From Pseudooceanicola marinus (GTDB lineage Bacteria > Pseudomonadota > Alphaproteobacteria > Rhodobacterales > Rhodobacteraceae): a DNA stretch of 64,000 bases. Within the stretch, counting starts at the first letter, position 1. Each line of letters starts with the position of its first letter. Where the stretch lies: NCBI RefSeq assembly GCF_020177265.1, contig NZ_JAIVMC010000007.1, forward strand, positions 268,987-332,986, in the 5' to 3' direction. The notes under the pieces are model-generated. The model saw nothing but the letters and a program-made list of their open reading frames with translations. It ran no database searches and was not told the origin of the DNA. A program made the translations under genes and the position numbers. Below, piece after piece: positions 45,009 through 54,414 of the stretch.

Positions 45009-46559
45009 ATGAAGCCCACGATGTCAGGCCGAACCGCGCGTTCGACCGGAAGGTCAGCACTATTCCTAGCCAAGGCGAGCTGGGCCATTGCAAAACCGGT
45101 TGGGCGTCAGGCTGGCAAATTGGCCGTCAAAGGTGGCGTGGCCGTCAAGGATCAAGCGGCTTTAAAGTTTGCAGAGTTCGAGTTGAGACATTCAGAATAT
45201 ACCAACGAGAATTTTTATGAGAAAGCTGCGACTGCCTTAGAAGACCTGGTCGATGCGTTGTTGATAGAAAAGCGCGGGACATCGGCAAGGATTGTCAGGG
45301 CGCTGTCTGTAAAGCTAGCTGCTGCTGGAACAACGGCAGGGATATTCTCTATTGCCTCCTTTCTTGGGACCGCCAGTACAGGAGCCGCAATCTCATCACT
45401 TTCAGGCGCGGCGTTTAATAGCGCAGCCCTTGCATGGATCGGTGGGAGCGTTGCGACAGGTGGTTGGATCGTTTTGGGAGCCGCAGTTGCGGGCAGCACC
45501 ATGGCATACTTCGGGTCCCGCGCAGTCATCAGCAAATGGACTGGCAAACGACGCAAGAAAAAGTCCTTGGACCCTCAGGAGAAGCGATTTGTTGAAACCT
45601 GTCTGATGGTTGCAACTGCATTTCGCAAACGCGCTGATCAGAACGCCGTCCTGGATCCGATAACCGCTCAAGTCTTGCAGCAGCAGCTGCGGAATGACCT
45701 CTTGGAGCAGCTGGATATATGCATCGCCAAGGTCAGCGACTGGCCAGATCTTCCACGTAGGAGGCTGGATGCTCGCAAGGATGACCTGATGGAGTTGTTC
45801 GAAGCGATATCGTTGGCAGAGGGCAAGGCTGGACCCGCGCAAGAACAACCAAGGACAGGGGCGCCTATGCTGACGGGCGTCGTCTCTGCGACGATCATGA
45901 AGTTGATGTCAGAGAACCGGTCATCTTTTACTGGGGACGAGGAACTCGTGCTTGATGCCCTGCGCCGGTCCAACAGTAGCCTCTCGGATGCCGGTGAGGC
46001 CGAACTCTCTGACTATGTTCAATCGCTGTCCGTTGATCAAATTGATGGGCTGAAGAACAACGTGAAAGGCATATATCACGAACTCGCGTTTCAGCAGCGT
46101 GAGAACCTTGATGGGGACGAATACATCGTCGAACTCTTTGGCGATACCAACCATGCGGGTGCAGACGTTAAGATAATCAATCTCGCGACGGGCGACGTTT
46201 CAGAGGTTCAGCTGAAGGCCACCCAATACGCATCCTATGTCCGAGAGCATAACGAGAAATACGAGAGTATCGAGGTTCTGACGACCAGCGAGGTCGCGGA
46301 GGCGTCGTCGGAGTGGAGCTCATCGGGCTTCAGTGACATGGAACTATCCAGGGACACGACCACTACCTTGGGCAAACTGGGGCATGAGACCGGCGCTGAG
46401 GTAATGGAAAGCATGGGGGTCGCGGCGATGGTGACACTGGCCGTGAACGCAAGGTCCTTGCTGAAGGGTGATGCTCTGTCGCAAGATGCCAGACAGAGAG
46501 TTGTCCAGGACGGTGTAGTTGCGGCAAGCGTCGCTGGCTTGGTGCAGCTCATCGTATAG
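45009..46559 (+). CDS. membrane-segment plus nuclease-like protein of accessory DNA
   Basis: The protein has 516 residues from the ATG at 45009; TTG at 44991 or ATG at 45021 are alternatives. Residues about 95-175 form Gly/Ala-rich hydrophobic segments (AIFSIASFLG-type, ALAWIGGSVATGGWIVLGA) followed by a Lys/Arg cluster (KRRKKK). Near the C-terminus, D386 in HAGADVKI and E399/Q401/K403 in SEVQLKAT fit a PD-(D/E)xK nuclease core, preceded by a helix with HELAFQQRE. A second hydrophobic stretch ends the protein. This combination suggests a toxin or defense effector. Composition is lower in GC than the core genes. Confidence 0.6.
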   Translation: MKPTMSGRTARSTGRSALFLAKASWAIAKPVGRQAGKLAVKGGVAVKDQAALKFAEFELRHSEYTNENFYEKAATALEDLVDALLIEKRGTSARIVRALSVKLAAAGTTAGIFSIASFLGTASTGAAISSLSGAAFNSAALAWIGGSVATGGWIVLGAAVAGSTMAYFGSRAVISKWTGKRRKKKSLDPQEKRFVETCLMVATAFRKRADQNAVLDPITAQVLQQQLRNDLLEQLDICIAKVSDWPDLPRRRLDARKDDLMELFEAISLAEGKAGPAQEQPRTGAPMLTGVVSATIMKLMSENRSSFTGDEELVLDALRRSNSSLSDAGEAELSDYVQSLSVDQIDGLKNNVKGIYHELAFQQRENLDGDEYIVELFGDTNHAGADVKIINLATGDVSEVQLKATQYASYVREHNEKYESIEVLTTSEVAEASSEWSSSGFSDMELSRDTTTTLGKLGHETGAEVMESMGVAAMVTLAVNARSLLKGDALSQDARQRVVQDGVVAASVAGLVQLIV

Positions 46560-47169
46560 GTCACGCCCTGGGACAAGGGCCGCGAATTTCCTATACTCCC
46601 CGTACAGCCAGGCACGGCAAGCTCGGAGCTCAAGGTTACCTCTGGTTGCCGAACGCACCAATTCGGCTGAGGCAGTCAAGGTGGAGCAGACAGCCGCCAT
46701 TCACTGCGCCATCGCTTAGACACAGGAAAGCGCAAAAAGCGTACCAGTAGCTTCGTTGCGGATCTGACGAACCTGATTGTCGCAACCCGCCCTTCGTGAA
46801 GACGCCTGGCACTATGCTGCTGTGAGCGGGAGGGCGGGAGAGCCGACCTTCGCTGCGCCCAGGACGAGCGGCAGCTGTGCGCAGGAAGCGAACACGTCAG
46901 GCGGGCTGCCTCCAGTCGCACCTCTAAGCGCTTCCGGCCCAAACCTGCCTTTCAGTCTCTTGCCGATCTCCGCGGTGTAGCTTCACCGAACCAGCCATTC
47001 GTGCATCGCGCAGCATTTTTCGTGGGTTAAGTTCGGCAGTGGCGGACATTGCTGACCTTCGCGAGAGTGTCACTGATTGTCTTCGGTGCCTGAGCGGTCG
47101 GGCGGGGCGTCGCCTCCAAGAGGACGGACAGCAGGTCTTCAGCAAAGAAACGCATTATCAAACTCCGGA
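46560..47169. other. gene-free accessory DNA with decayed repeat fragments
   Basis: There are 610 bases. A minus-strand frame (46676-46942) is Arg/Ser-rich and not called. Contains a GACCTTCGCTGCGC fragment near 46855 and GCGGACATTGCTGACC near 47042, relatives of the dispersed repeat seen elsewhere. Confidence 0.45.
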
Positions 47170-48153
47170 TCACATCGACATCAGCTGGCGGCGTTCGATG
47201 CGCTTCCAGTCGCGCCCCGAGACACTGCCCCAGTTGCCCACTTCGTTCGGACGGCGCCAGCGCGGCGTGGCCATCTTCTGCAGGGCAGCCAGCGCCTCGT
47301 CGAAGGACGGATACTGAACCTCTTCGCCCTTGGCGCCGATCATGAACTTGCCACCGCGCGCGAGGCCGGGATGGAAGTGGCTACCGTCTGCGGCGACGGG
47401 GACGAAGACCACCTCTTCCGCGAAATCTGGGCTCGGTGCCTCTGGCGCCACCTCATCGGGCAGCTGCCAGATCGAGGCAAAGAACTCCTTCCGACCCTTC
47501 AGCCACGTGGCTGCGCTGACGGCCGTCACCCGCTGGCCGACCTTTTCAAGCCCGCCATCGCCGCTGGAAAGGATGTTCCGGATACGGCCCTCCGTGACCC
47601 CTCCGAAGATGGCGAGAGAGCCGATGTCAACCACGCCAAGCGTTTCCTCGCCAGTGTCGTCATAGCTGAACCCGGTATCCAGAGCGTGGCGGGAGAGCGC
47701 GAGGTTCACGACACGGCTCATCTCGCCATCCGCCTTCAGATGAAGGTAATCTTTGAGGTCAGCAAGCTGCAACGGGAGCTTTGCCACCCAGGCTCGCCGC
47801 GCTGCAAAGGGGATATCTTCGGGCGTTACACCGAACAAGCCATAAAGACCCGCGCCATCCAACAGCTCGACAGCTTTCCAGCCTCCGTCGCGAGGAGCAG
47901 AAGGCGCAAAGAGCACATCTCCCCATGTTTCAGCATCATGGGGTGCATTGGGGACCACCTTGAGAAGGTGAGATGCGACAGCGTCGCGCCCGAAGAGCTG
48001 CTCAACTGCGCGAAAAACCGCAGCGGCGTGATCGCCCAGTTCAAGATCGTATCCGCGCAGATACTCGACCAGTCCGGTGCGTTCGTCGCCGAACCAAGCC
48101 TCGCGACGATCCGCAGCCGTCATCCTTTCCGGGGTAGGGGCGGGCATGTTCAT
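47170..48153 (-). CDS. hypothetical protein of a two-gene accessory operon, 327 aa
   Basis: No family recognised. The middle part contains an HTH-like stretch (IGSLAIFGGVTEGRIRNIL) that could bind DNA, and the C-terminal part has a repeated-looking ALAALQKMATPRW. The start ATG at 48153 has AAGGAC upstream; an in-frame TTG at 48168 overlaps the upstream stop. It is co-transcribed with the preceding 62-aa gene. Confidence 0.65.
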   Translation of the reverse strand: MNMPAPTPERMTAADRREAWFGDERTGLVEYLRGYDLELGDHAAAVFRAVEQLFGRDAVASHLLKVVPNAPHDAETWGDVLFAPSAPRDGGWKAVELLDGAGLYGLFGVTPEDIPFAARRAWVAKLPLQLADLKDYLHLKADGEMSRVVNLALSRHALDTGFSYDDTGEETLGVVDIGSLAIFGGVTEGRIRNILSSGDGGLEKVGQRVTAVSAATWLKGRKEFFASIWQLPDEVAPEAPSPDFAEEVVFVPVAADGSHFHPGLARGGKFMIGAKGEEVQYPSFDEALAALQKMATPRWRRPNEVGNWGSVSGRDWKRIERRQLMSM

Positions 48154-48164
48154 GGTTTTGTCCT

Positions 48165-48353
48165 TCAAGCGTGCAAGCGGCGGATCATGGCGCGGAGGTT
48201 ATGGCGCGCACGGTGATCGGAGGGCGTGGAAGCCGCGATGAGAAACCCCCTCTCGAAATGAAGAGCGTAGTGACGGCCGCGCGGCTCGATGCCGAGCAAG
48301 TCAACACCTTCTGCACGACACAGTTGCTGATACTCTCTGACGACCTTGCGCAT
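48165..48353 (-). CDS. small HicA-like protein, 62 aa
   Basis: Contains a small dsRBD/HicA-like pattern, GRHYALHFERGFLIAAST then DHRARHNLRAMIRRL. HicA toxins degrade mRNA, and the usual partner is HicB; the adjacent 327-aa protein is not an obvious HicB. An inverted repeat overlaps the start codon, suggesting autoregulation as in toxin-antitoxin operons. The assignment is tentative. Confidence 0.55.
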   Translation of the reverse strand: MRKVVREYQQLCRAEGVDLLGIEPRGRHYALHFERGFLIAASTPSDHRARHNLRAMIRRLHA

Positions 48354-48389
48354 GAGGCAATCTCCGTGAAATCATATTTGTTGCCTCAT
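48352..48389. promoter_or_regulatory. inverted repeat ATGAGGCAA ... TTGCCTCAT over the operon start
   Basis: Perfect 9-bp arms at 48352-48360 and 48381-48389 are 20 bp apart. The left arm contains the first bases upstream of the 62-aa gene start. It is a likely operator for autoregulation. Confidence 0.6.
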
Positions 48390-49109
48390 TTTCACACTAG
48401 TTTGCGCACATGTAAATGGCGTGTTTTCACTTTTCACCTATTTTGCCGCATTGGCCCACTGAAGCCCAAGCGGGCCCTCGGGCGTACTTTTTTTCACGCA
48501 ATTTCATGCACAAAGCCTTGCCGCCCTCAGCGACAGAAAGCGATGATGAGCGTCTGCACGCACCCGTCGGCCTAATCCACAGCTTCCTTCACCCATCCCC
48601 TTGCCGCGAATCGAAGCCGGCCGCACGGCTCGCTCCGGAGAAGAGCGGCCCTCAACCAGAAGCATTACAGGTCAGTCTGCATAGGAGCCCTTGGAAAGCC
48701 GCGCGGCGAATGGCCGCTTCCCGCTCTTCGCGTCGGTGCCTCGCGGCGTGCCGCGTCGTGCACGAATGTCCCGGACGGGCTGGCTCCGGTCATTCGCTGC
48801 GGCAGGCACGAAGGTCCGCTTATGTGTTCTCGGCCACCGCGGCGCTGTTTCTCAGGGGTGCAGAGGAGATCTCTGGTTGGGGTTCGGGCTAGTCGCCTGC
48901 CGATGCCCCCCGGGGGTACCCTGAAAATCTGGGCACCATGCTCCTGACCGGTGAGGGGACCGCCGTTTTCGCGCTCGGCTAATTGGAGAAAAAAGCCCAC
49001 TCGGTAGAGTTCGGATCGGGGCCATGAGGTCTTCAAGCGGGGTCTGATCTGCGTGTCTGACAGACGGCCGCAATGAAGTTTCGGTGCCGCTGCCTTGCGT
49101 TGGCAGGCT
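48390..49109. other. gene-free accessory DNA
   Basis: About 720 bases. Open frames on both strands here have Arg/Ser-rich translations and no ribosome-binding sites. Contains a dispersed-repeat copy (CATTCGCTGCGG at 48791) and a 9-base GGGCACCAT (48931-48939) shared with the tRNA-Thr 3' end, which is too short to be called an attachment site. Confidence 0.45.
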
Positions 49110-50012
49110 CTACTCTGCCTGGTCGACATCATACCGCTTGAGATGCTCGCGCAGTACCTCGACCACTCGCTCGGTGGCTTGCGAAGGCGGGCGCGAGGCG
49201 GGCAGCAGGATCCAGACATTCATCGTCGTCAGCGGTACCACTGGGCGGCGCACCAGCTTGTCCTCCTCATAGCCCAGACCGACGAATGGAGGGAGGATCG
49301 ACACGCCGGCGCCGCCGGCGACAAAATCGCAGGCGGTTTCCGACATCGGCACCTCGACGATTGACCGCTTCTGTACCCCGCGCAACTGGAAAGCGCGGTC
49401 GATGGTCATGATCGAACAGTCATCCCGCGCCAGGCCGATGAACGGCTCATCCTTCAGGTCTTCCACTCGGATCAGTCGTTTCTCTGCCAACGGGTGCCCT
49501 GCCGGCAGGGCGCAGACCATGGCGAAGCGCATCGCCAGCTCCGACGTAACGTTCGGATGCTCGAAAGGCTGCACCGACAGGCCAATGTCGATCTGCTGCC
49601 CCTCGACCAGTTCCGCGACCCTGGGACTGGAATGGCTGGCGATCGAGATGTGCATTTTCGACTGTTTCGCCATCAGCGGGCCCAAGGCATGCGCCAGAAA
49701 ACGGGCAGAGAGAGCGGGGGGCGCTGCAATTGTCACCTCCCCCCACTCTCGATCGCGCACCGCGCGAGCAAGCTTCTGGATGCGGTCCGTCCCGGAGAAA
49801 AGCCGCGATACCTCGGAGGCCAAAAGCTGCGCGTCAGACGTCGGCAACATCCGACCGCCACTGCGCGTGAACAACCGAAAGCCGCAACTTTCTGAGAATG
49901 ATTTCAATAGTTTGCTGACGGCGGGCTGGGATATGCCCAAACGTTCGCCAGCCAGGGTTACGGAGCCCGTCTCCATGACCGCGTGGAAGGCTTCGAGCTG
50001 TCTGATGTTCAC
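49110..50012 (-). CDS. LysR-family transcriptional regulator
   Basis: The 300-residue regulator has an HTH (RQLEAFHAVMETGSVTLAGE, LGISQPAVSKLLKSF) and a C-terminal LysR substrate domain (ALSARFLAHALGPLMAKQSK). It is divergent from the dipeptide-type transporter operon and probably controls it in response to the substrate. The GTG at 50012 is preferred because GGAGG lies 7 bases upstream; a TTG six codons earlier has no such site. Confidence 0.9.
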   Translation of the reverse strand: MNIRQLEAFHAVMETGSVTLAGERLGISQPAVSKLLKSFSESCGFRLFTRSGGRMLPTSDAQLLASEVSRLFSGTDRIQKLARAVRDREWGEVTIAAPPALSARFLAHALGPLMAKQSKMHISIASHSSPRVAELVEGQQIDIGLSVQPFEHPNVTSELAMRFAMVCALPAGHPLAEKRLIRVEDLKDEPFIGLARDDCSIMTIDRAFQLRGVQKRSIVEVPMSETACDFVAGGAGVSILPPFVGLGYEEDKLVRRPVVPLTTMNVWILLPASRPPSQATERVVEVLREHLKRYDVDQAE

Positions 50013-50175
50013 GGAAGGGGCCTCCGGCAATGAGAGTGATATGAGGTTTAGTTATGATGTGACGACAAATAGGGATTTGACAATCATGTTATGCGTCGGC
50101 TCGCATGGCGTCATCCGGAAATCTCCCCACAGCAAGCCAAGGCTGCCCGAAAAAGCGATACAGGAAGGTACTGAA

Positions 50176-51786
50176 ATGAATAAATTCGCATATCTCTGCG
50201 GGGCGGCGGCGCTGGCGCTGTCGGCGCCCGCCGCCCAGGCTCAGGTTCTGACCGTCTGTCTGGAAGGTGCCCCCGAGACCTTCAACCCAGAGCTGACCAG
50301 CAACGGCACCACCGCCTATGTGCTTGGCCAGATCTACGACGGCCTGGTGTCGGTCGAAAGGGGCGGTTCGGAGATCGAGCCCGCCCTGGCCGAAAGCTGG
50401 GAGGTCTCTGAAGACGGGCTGACCTACACATTTGCCCTGCGGCGGGACGTAGCTTGGCAGTCCAACGATTCCTTCACGCCCTCGCGCCCCTTCAATGCCG
50501 ATGATGTCGTTTTCACCTTCCACAGGATGATGGACAGCGAAGACCCGTTCTATGAGGTCTCGGGGGGCAACTACCCGACCTTCAACGCGAAACTGGCGGA
50601 CAACCTGGCCTCGGTTGAAAAGGTGGATGATTACACCGTCGCCTTCACCCTGACCAAGCCGATGGCCGCCTTCATCGGCACGATGGCGCATGGATCGCTC
50701 GGCATGACCTCTGCGGAATATGCCCAGGCGATGATGGACGCGGGCACGCCCGAACAGCTGGACCTGGCGCCCATCGGGACCGGCCCGTTCCAGCTTCAGG
50801 CCTATCAAACCGACGCCATGGTGCGCCTGTTGCCCTTCGCAGGCACCTGGGGCGCGGAGATGGGCGACGACCTGCGCACGCCGATGGTCGATGCGGTGGT
50901 CATGGCGATTTCGGGCGACGCCACCGTGCGCCTGCAGCGTGCCTTGGCGGGCGAATGCCTGATCGGCCTCTACCCGAACCTGGCCGACAAGGAGACGATC
51001 GAGGCCTCCGACGCGGTCGAGGCCGTGCAGACGCCGGTGCCCTCGACCGGGATGCTGCATTTCAACTTCGCCGAGGAGCCGTTCCAAGATCAACGGGTGC
51101 GCCAGGCCCTGGCCCAGGCCATCGATATGGAGAACTTCGTCGAGGTGATCTATTCCGGCATGGGCCATCTGACCGGCGCAGTGGTGCCGCCCGCACTGTG
51201 GGGCACCGCCTCGGAGATCGGCCCGTGGGACTATGACCCCGAAGAGGCGAAACGCCTGCTGGCCGAGGCTGGCTACGAGGACGGGTTCGAGACCGAGGTC
51301 TGGGCAATTCCAGTGTCGCGTCCCTACATGCCCAACGGACGCCGCGCGGCAGAGATCGTTCAGGCCGATTGGGCCGAGGTGGGCGTGGACGTGTCCATCG
51401 TGACCTACGAATGGGCCGAATACATCCAACGGGCCCGCGCTGGCGAGGCCAAGGTGGGCATGTTCGGCGGCATCTACGACTTCCCTGATCCCAGCCAGAT
51501 CCCCAACAACTACCTGACCTGCCAGCCCGACGGCTCCACCGCTCCGTCCAACATTGGGGACTGGTGCGACGACCGCTTCAATGAGGTGATGACCGAAGCC
51601 GGATCGATCACCGACCAAGAGGAGCGGATCGCTCTTTACCATGAGGCGCAGCAGATCGTGCATGACGAGGTGCCGGTCATCGTGCTGGGCGGGGCCGATA
51701 CGATCACCGCGGTCAATACCTCGGTGCAGGGCTATGTGCCCGCCGTCTTCGGCTCGTCTCGTCTGTCGGGGGTGACCGTCGAATGA
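50176..51786 (+). CDS. dipeptide/oligopeptide-type ABC substrate-binding protein
   Basis: Periplasmic receptor of 536 residues in SBP family 5. Signal peptide about 1-22 (ending AQAQ). Family landmarks are VCLEGAPETFNPELTSNGTTA, GGSEIEPALAESWEVSEDG, FNADDVVFTFHRMM and IGTGPFQLQAYQTD (read in parts). AGGAAGG precedes the ATG. The ligand may be a dipeptide, an opine or a related N-substituted amino acid. The next gene starts inside the stop (ATGA). Confidence 0.92.
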   Translation: MNKFAYLCGAAALALSAPAAQAQVLTVCLEGAPETFNPELTSNGTTAYVLGQIYDGLVSVERGGSEIEPALAESWEVSEDGLTYTFALRRDVAWQSNDSFTPSRPFNADDVVFTFHRMMDSEDPFYEVSGGNYPTFNAKLADNLASVEKVDDYTVAFTLTKPMAAFIGTMAHGSLGMTSAEYAQAMMDAGTPEQLDLAPIGTGPFQLQAYQTDAMVRLLPFAGTWGAEMGDDLRTPMVDAVVMAISGDATVRLQRALAGECLIGLYPNLADKETIEASDAVEAVQTPVPSTGMLHFNFAEEPFQDQRVRQALAQAIDMENFVEVIYSGMGHLTGAVVPPALWGTASEIGPWDYDPEEAKRLLAEAGYEDGFETEVWAIPVSRPYMPNGRRAAEIVQADWAEVGVDVSIVTYEWAEYIQRARAGEAKVGMFGGIYDFPDPSQIPNNYLTCQPDGSTAPSNIGDWCDDRFNEVMTEAGSITDQEERIALYHEAQQIVHDEVPVIVLGGADTITAVNTSVQGYVPAVFGSSRLSGVTVE

Positions 51787-52886
51787 AAGTGACAGTGATT
51801 GGCGCCGGGATTCTCGGCGCCAGCACGGCCTACCACCTGGCCCTGTCGGGGCATGAGGTGACCGTGATCGACCAGGAACACCAGGGCAAGGCGACCCTGG
51901 CGGGGGCAGGCATTGTCTGCCCCTGGGCCACCAAGGCGGATGAGCCTGAGTGGTACAAGATGTATGCCGCAGGTGCGGCCTACTATGATGCTCTGGTCAG
52001 CGACCTGGCGGCGCGCGGCGAAAGCGATGTGGGCTACCGCAAGGTGGGCGCGCTGGTGACCGCCGAGGATCCGGCGGAGTACGACGCTGCCGGGGAACGG
52101 CTGGCGCTGCGCACCGCCGAAGCCCCCGAAAGCGGAGGCTTCGAGGAACTCAGCCCGACCGAGGCGCAGCAGAAGTTCCCGCCGATCAACCCCGCCTACA
52201 AGGCTTTCTGGGTGCCCGGCGGCGCACGGGTGAATGCCCGCCAGCTGGCTCCGGCCATGGTCCGCGCGGCGGTGGCCCTGGGCGCTACCTTCCGCAGCGA
52301 TTTTGCCACGCTGGAACTGGAGGGCGCCAAGGCCCGGGTTCTGGACGGGCAGGGGAAAGAGATCCCCTCGGACCAGATCGTGGTCACTGCGGGCGCCTGG
52401 GCCAGCCAGATCCTGGCGCCTCTCGGGCTGGACCATCCGGTAAAGCCGCAGCGCGGTCAGATCCTGCACTTCGGCATGAAGGGCGCGGATACCTCGCGTT
52501 GGTCTGTGCTGCTGCCCATGGCCAGCCACTACCTGCTGGCCTTCGACGACAGCCGCGTCGTGGTTGGCGCCACCCGCGAGGACGGCAAGGGGTTCGACTA
52601 CCGCGTGACCTGCGAGGGGCAGCACGAAGTGCTCAGCGCCGCGCTGCGCTACGCGCCGGGCCTGGCAGATTCGACCCTGCTGGAAACCCGCATCGGCTTC
52701 CGGCCCGCGCCGCCGGAGTTCCGCCCCATCCTCGGCCCCGTCCCTGGGATCGAGGGGCTGATCCTGGGCAATGGCCTGGGGGCTGCCGGCCTGACCATCG
52801 GCCCCTTCGCCGGCCGTCAGCTGGCCCGCATCGCCACCGGCGAGGCCCCCGAAGTGACCCTAGATCCCTACGCCCCCGCCGCTTGA
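51783..52886 (+). CDS. FAD-dependent amino-acid oxidoreductase (DAO family)
   Basis: The 367-residue flavoprotein starts with the FAD-binding GAGILGASTAYHLALSG Rossmann motif and ends with a GNGLGAAGLTIGPFAGR motif. It resembles D-amino-acid dehydrogenase (DadA) or glycine/sarcosine-type oxidases. The imine product would need RidA, which is the next gene. It is cytoplasmic or membrane-associated. Confidence 0.88.
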   Translation: MKVTVIGAGILGASTAYHLALSGHEVTVIDQEHQGKATLAGAGIVCPWATKADEPEWYKMYAAGAAYYDALVSDLAARGESDVGYRKVGALVTAEDPAEYDAAGERLALRTAEAPESGGFEELSPTEAQQKFPPINPAYKAFWVPGGARVNARQLAPAMVRAAVALGATFRSDFATLELEGAKARVLDGQGKEIPSDQIVVTAGAWASQILAPLGLDHPVKPQRGQILHFGMKGADTSRWSVLLPMASHYLLAFDDSRVVVGATREDGKGFDYRVTCEGQHEVLSAALRYAPGLADSTLLETRIGFRPAPPEFRPILGPVPGIEGLILGNGLGAAGLTIGPFAGRQLARIATGEAPEVTLDPYAPAA

Positions 52887-52931
52887 GCGGGGGAGCAAGA
52901 CCAACGCAAGACCAACGAACGGACAGACCAA

Positions 52932-53282
52932 ATGATCCAACGCCACAACGCCCGCCCGCATCTGCACGGCGCCTCCGTCCACAACGGGGTGATCTATTGC
53001 TCGGGCCATGCTGCGACCAACCTCGACCTAGACATGAAGGGCCAGACCGAGGAGATCTGCGCCAAGCTCGACACCCTGCTGGCCGAGCTGGGCTCGGACA
53101 AGTCGAAGATCCTTCAGGCCCGCGTCTATCTGTCGGACATGACCGCCAAGGCCCAGATGAACGAGGCCTGGATGGAATGGATCGACGCCGCCGACATGCC
53201 TTCGCGTGCCGCCATCGGTGGCTGCGACCTGGGCGACCCCAAGCGCCTGGTCGAGATCGTGGTGACCGCCGCGGTCGGCTGA
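52932..53282 (+). CDS. RidA family protein, second copy
   Basis: The 116-residue protein of the RidA family (IYCSGHAATNLDLDMKGQTEE, ILQARVYLSDMTAK, RAAIGGCDLGDPKRLVEIVV). It lacks the exact Arg of canonical RidA active sites but keeps the fold pattern. It likely clears imines from the neighbouring DAO-type enzymes. Confidence 0.9.
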   Translation: MIQRHNARPHLHGASVHNGVIYCSGHAATNLDLDMKGQTEEICAKLDTLLAELGSDKSKILQARVYLSDMTAKAQMNEAWMEWIDAADMPSRAAIGGCDLGDPKRLVEIVVTAAVG

Positions 53283-53406
53283 CGCCCGCCCGTGAACCAT
53301 CCCGTGCGGCTCATCTCCCCAAGTTGCCGCGCTGACTTCCGGGCCGCTTCGCCCTTCGTGGCGGCCCGGATCTGTTCCCCCTACGCCTTGCCCGAAAGGA
53401 CGCCCC

Positions 53407-54414
53407 TTGTTCCGTTACCTCCTCGGAAAGCTCGCGGTTCTGATCCCGACCTTCTTCGGGATCACCATCGTCGCTTTCGGGTTCGTCCGTGTCCTGCCCG
53501 GCGATCCGATCATGCTGATGGCCGGCGAACGCGGCCTGACGCCGGAGCGCCATGCGCAACTGATGGCGCAATACGGCTTCGACCGCCCGCTGTGGCAACA
53601 GTACCTGTCCTATCTCGGCGACCTCTTCCAGGGCGACCTTGGCACCTCGCTGGTGACGCACCGCCCCGTGGCCGAGGACTTCCTGACCTTCTTTCCTGCC
53701 ACGATGGAACTGGGCCTTTGCGCCATGATCCTGGCGGTCTGCATCGGCCTGCCCCTGGGGGTGCTTGCGGCGGTGAAACGCGGCAGCTGGTTTGAGCAGA
53801 TCTCGATGTCGGCGGCCCTGGTGGGCTATTCGATGCCGATCTTCTGGTGGGGCCTGCTGATGATCATCCTCTTCTCCGGCACCCTGGGGTGGACGCCGGT
53901 CTCGGGGCGGATCTCGTTGATGTACTATTTCCCGCAGGTCACCGGCTTCATGCTGATCGACAGCCTGCTGTCGGGGCAGGCGGGGGCCTTCCGCTCGGCC
54001 GTGCTGCACCTGATCCTGCCCTCGGTGGTGCTGGCCACCATCCCGGCGGCCGTCATCGCGCGCCAGTCGCGCTCGGCCATGCTGGAGGTGCTGTCCGAGG
54101 ATTTCGTGCGCACTGCCAAGGCCAAGGGGCTGGGGCCTGCGCTGGTGGTCGGGCGCCATGCGCTGCGCAATGCGTTGATCCCCGTGGTCACCGTGATCGG
54201 CCTTCAGGTCGGCTCGCTCATGGCCGGGGCCATCCTGACCGAGACGATCTTCTCCTGGCCGGGCATCGGCAAGTGGATCGTCGATTCCATCTCGAAACGC
54301 GACTACCCGGTGGTGCAGGGCGGCCTTCTGGTCATCGCCGCCGTGGTGATGATCGTGAACCTGATCGTGGACCTGCTTTATGCCGTCATCAACCCGAGGA
54401 TCCGACATGGCTGA
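53407..54414 (+). CDS. dppB: dipeptide-type ABC permease (DppB-like)
   Basis: Inner-membrane permease, 335 residues. It starts FRYLLGKLAVLIPTFFGITI typical of DppB, followed by VRVLPGDPIMLMAGERGLTP and the EAA loop FVRTAKAKGLGPALVVGRHA LRNALIP read in parts. It uses a TTG start at 53407 with AAAGGA upstream; no ATG fits. Confidence 0.92.
   Translation: MFRYLLGKLAVLIPTFFGITIVAFGFVRVLPGDPIMLMAGERGLTPERHAQLMAQYGFDRPLWQQYLSYLGDLFQGDLGTSLVTHRPVAEDFLTFFPATMELGLCAMILAVCIGLPLGVLAAVKRGSWFEQISMSAALVGYSMPIFWWGLLMIILFSGTLGWTPVSGRISLMYYFPQVTGFMLIDSLLSGQAGAFRSAVLHLILPSVVLATIPAAVIARQSRSAMLEVLSEDFVRTAKAKGLGPALVVGRHALRNALIPVVTVIGLQVGSLMAGAILTETIFSWPGIGKWIVDSISKRDYPVVQGGLLVIAAVVMIVNLIVDLLYAVINPRIRHG

Noticed and set aside
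46676..46942. An 88-codon minus-strand frame
   Set aside because: Arg/Ser-rich, no ribosome-binding site and lies in decayed repeat DNA.
48931..48939. GGGCACCAT shared with the 3' end of tRNA-Thr as a possible right attachment site
   Set aside because: Nine matching bases are too few, and the flanking sequence does not continue the tRNA T-arm.
48665..49219. A 184-codon minus-strand frame upstream of the LysR region
   Set aside because: Low-complexity, overlaps the LysR gene end in another frame and contains a dispersed-repeat copy.
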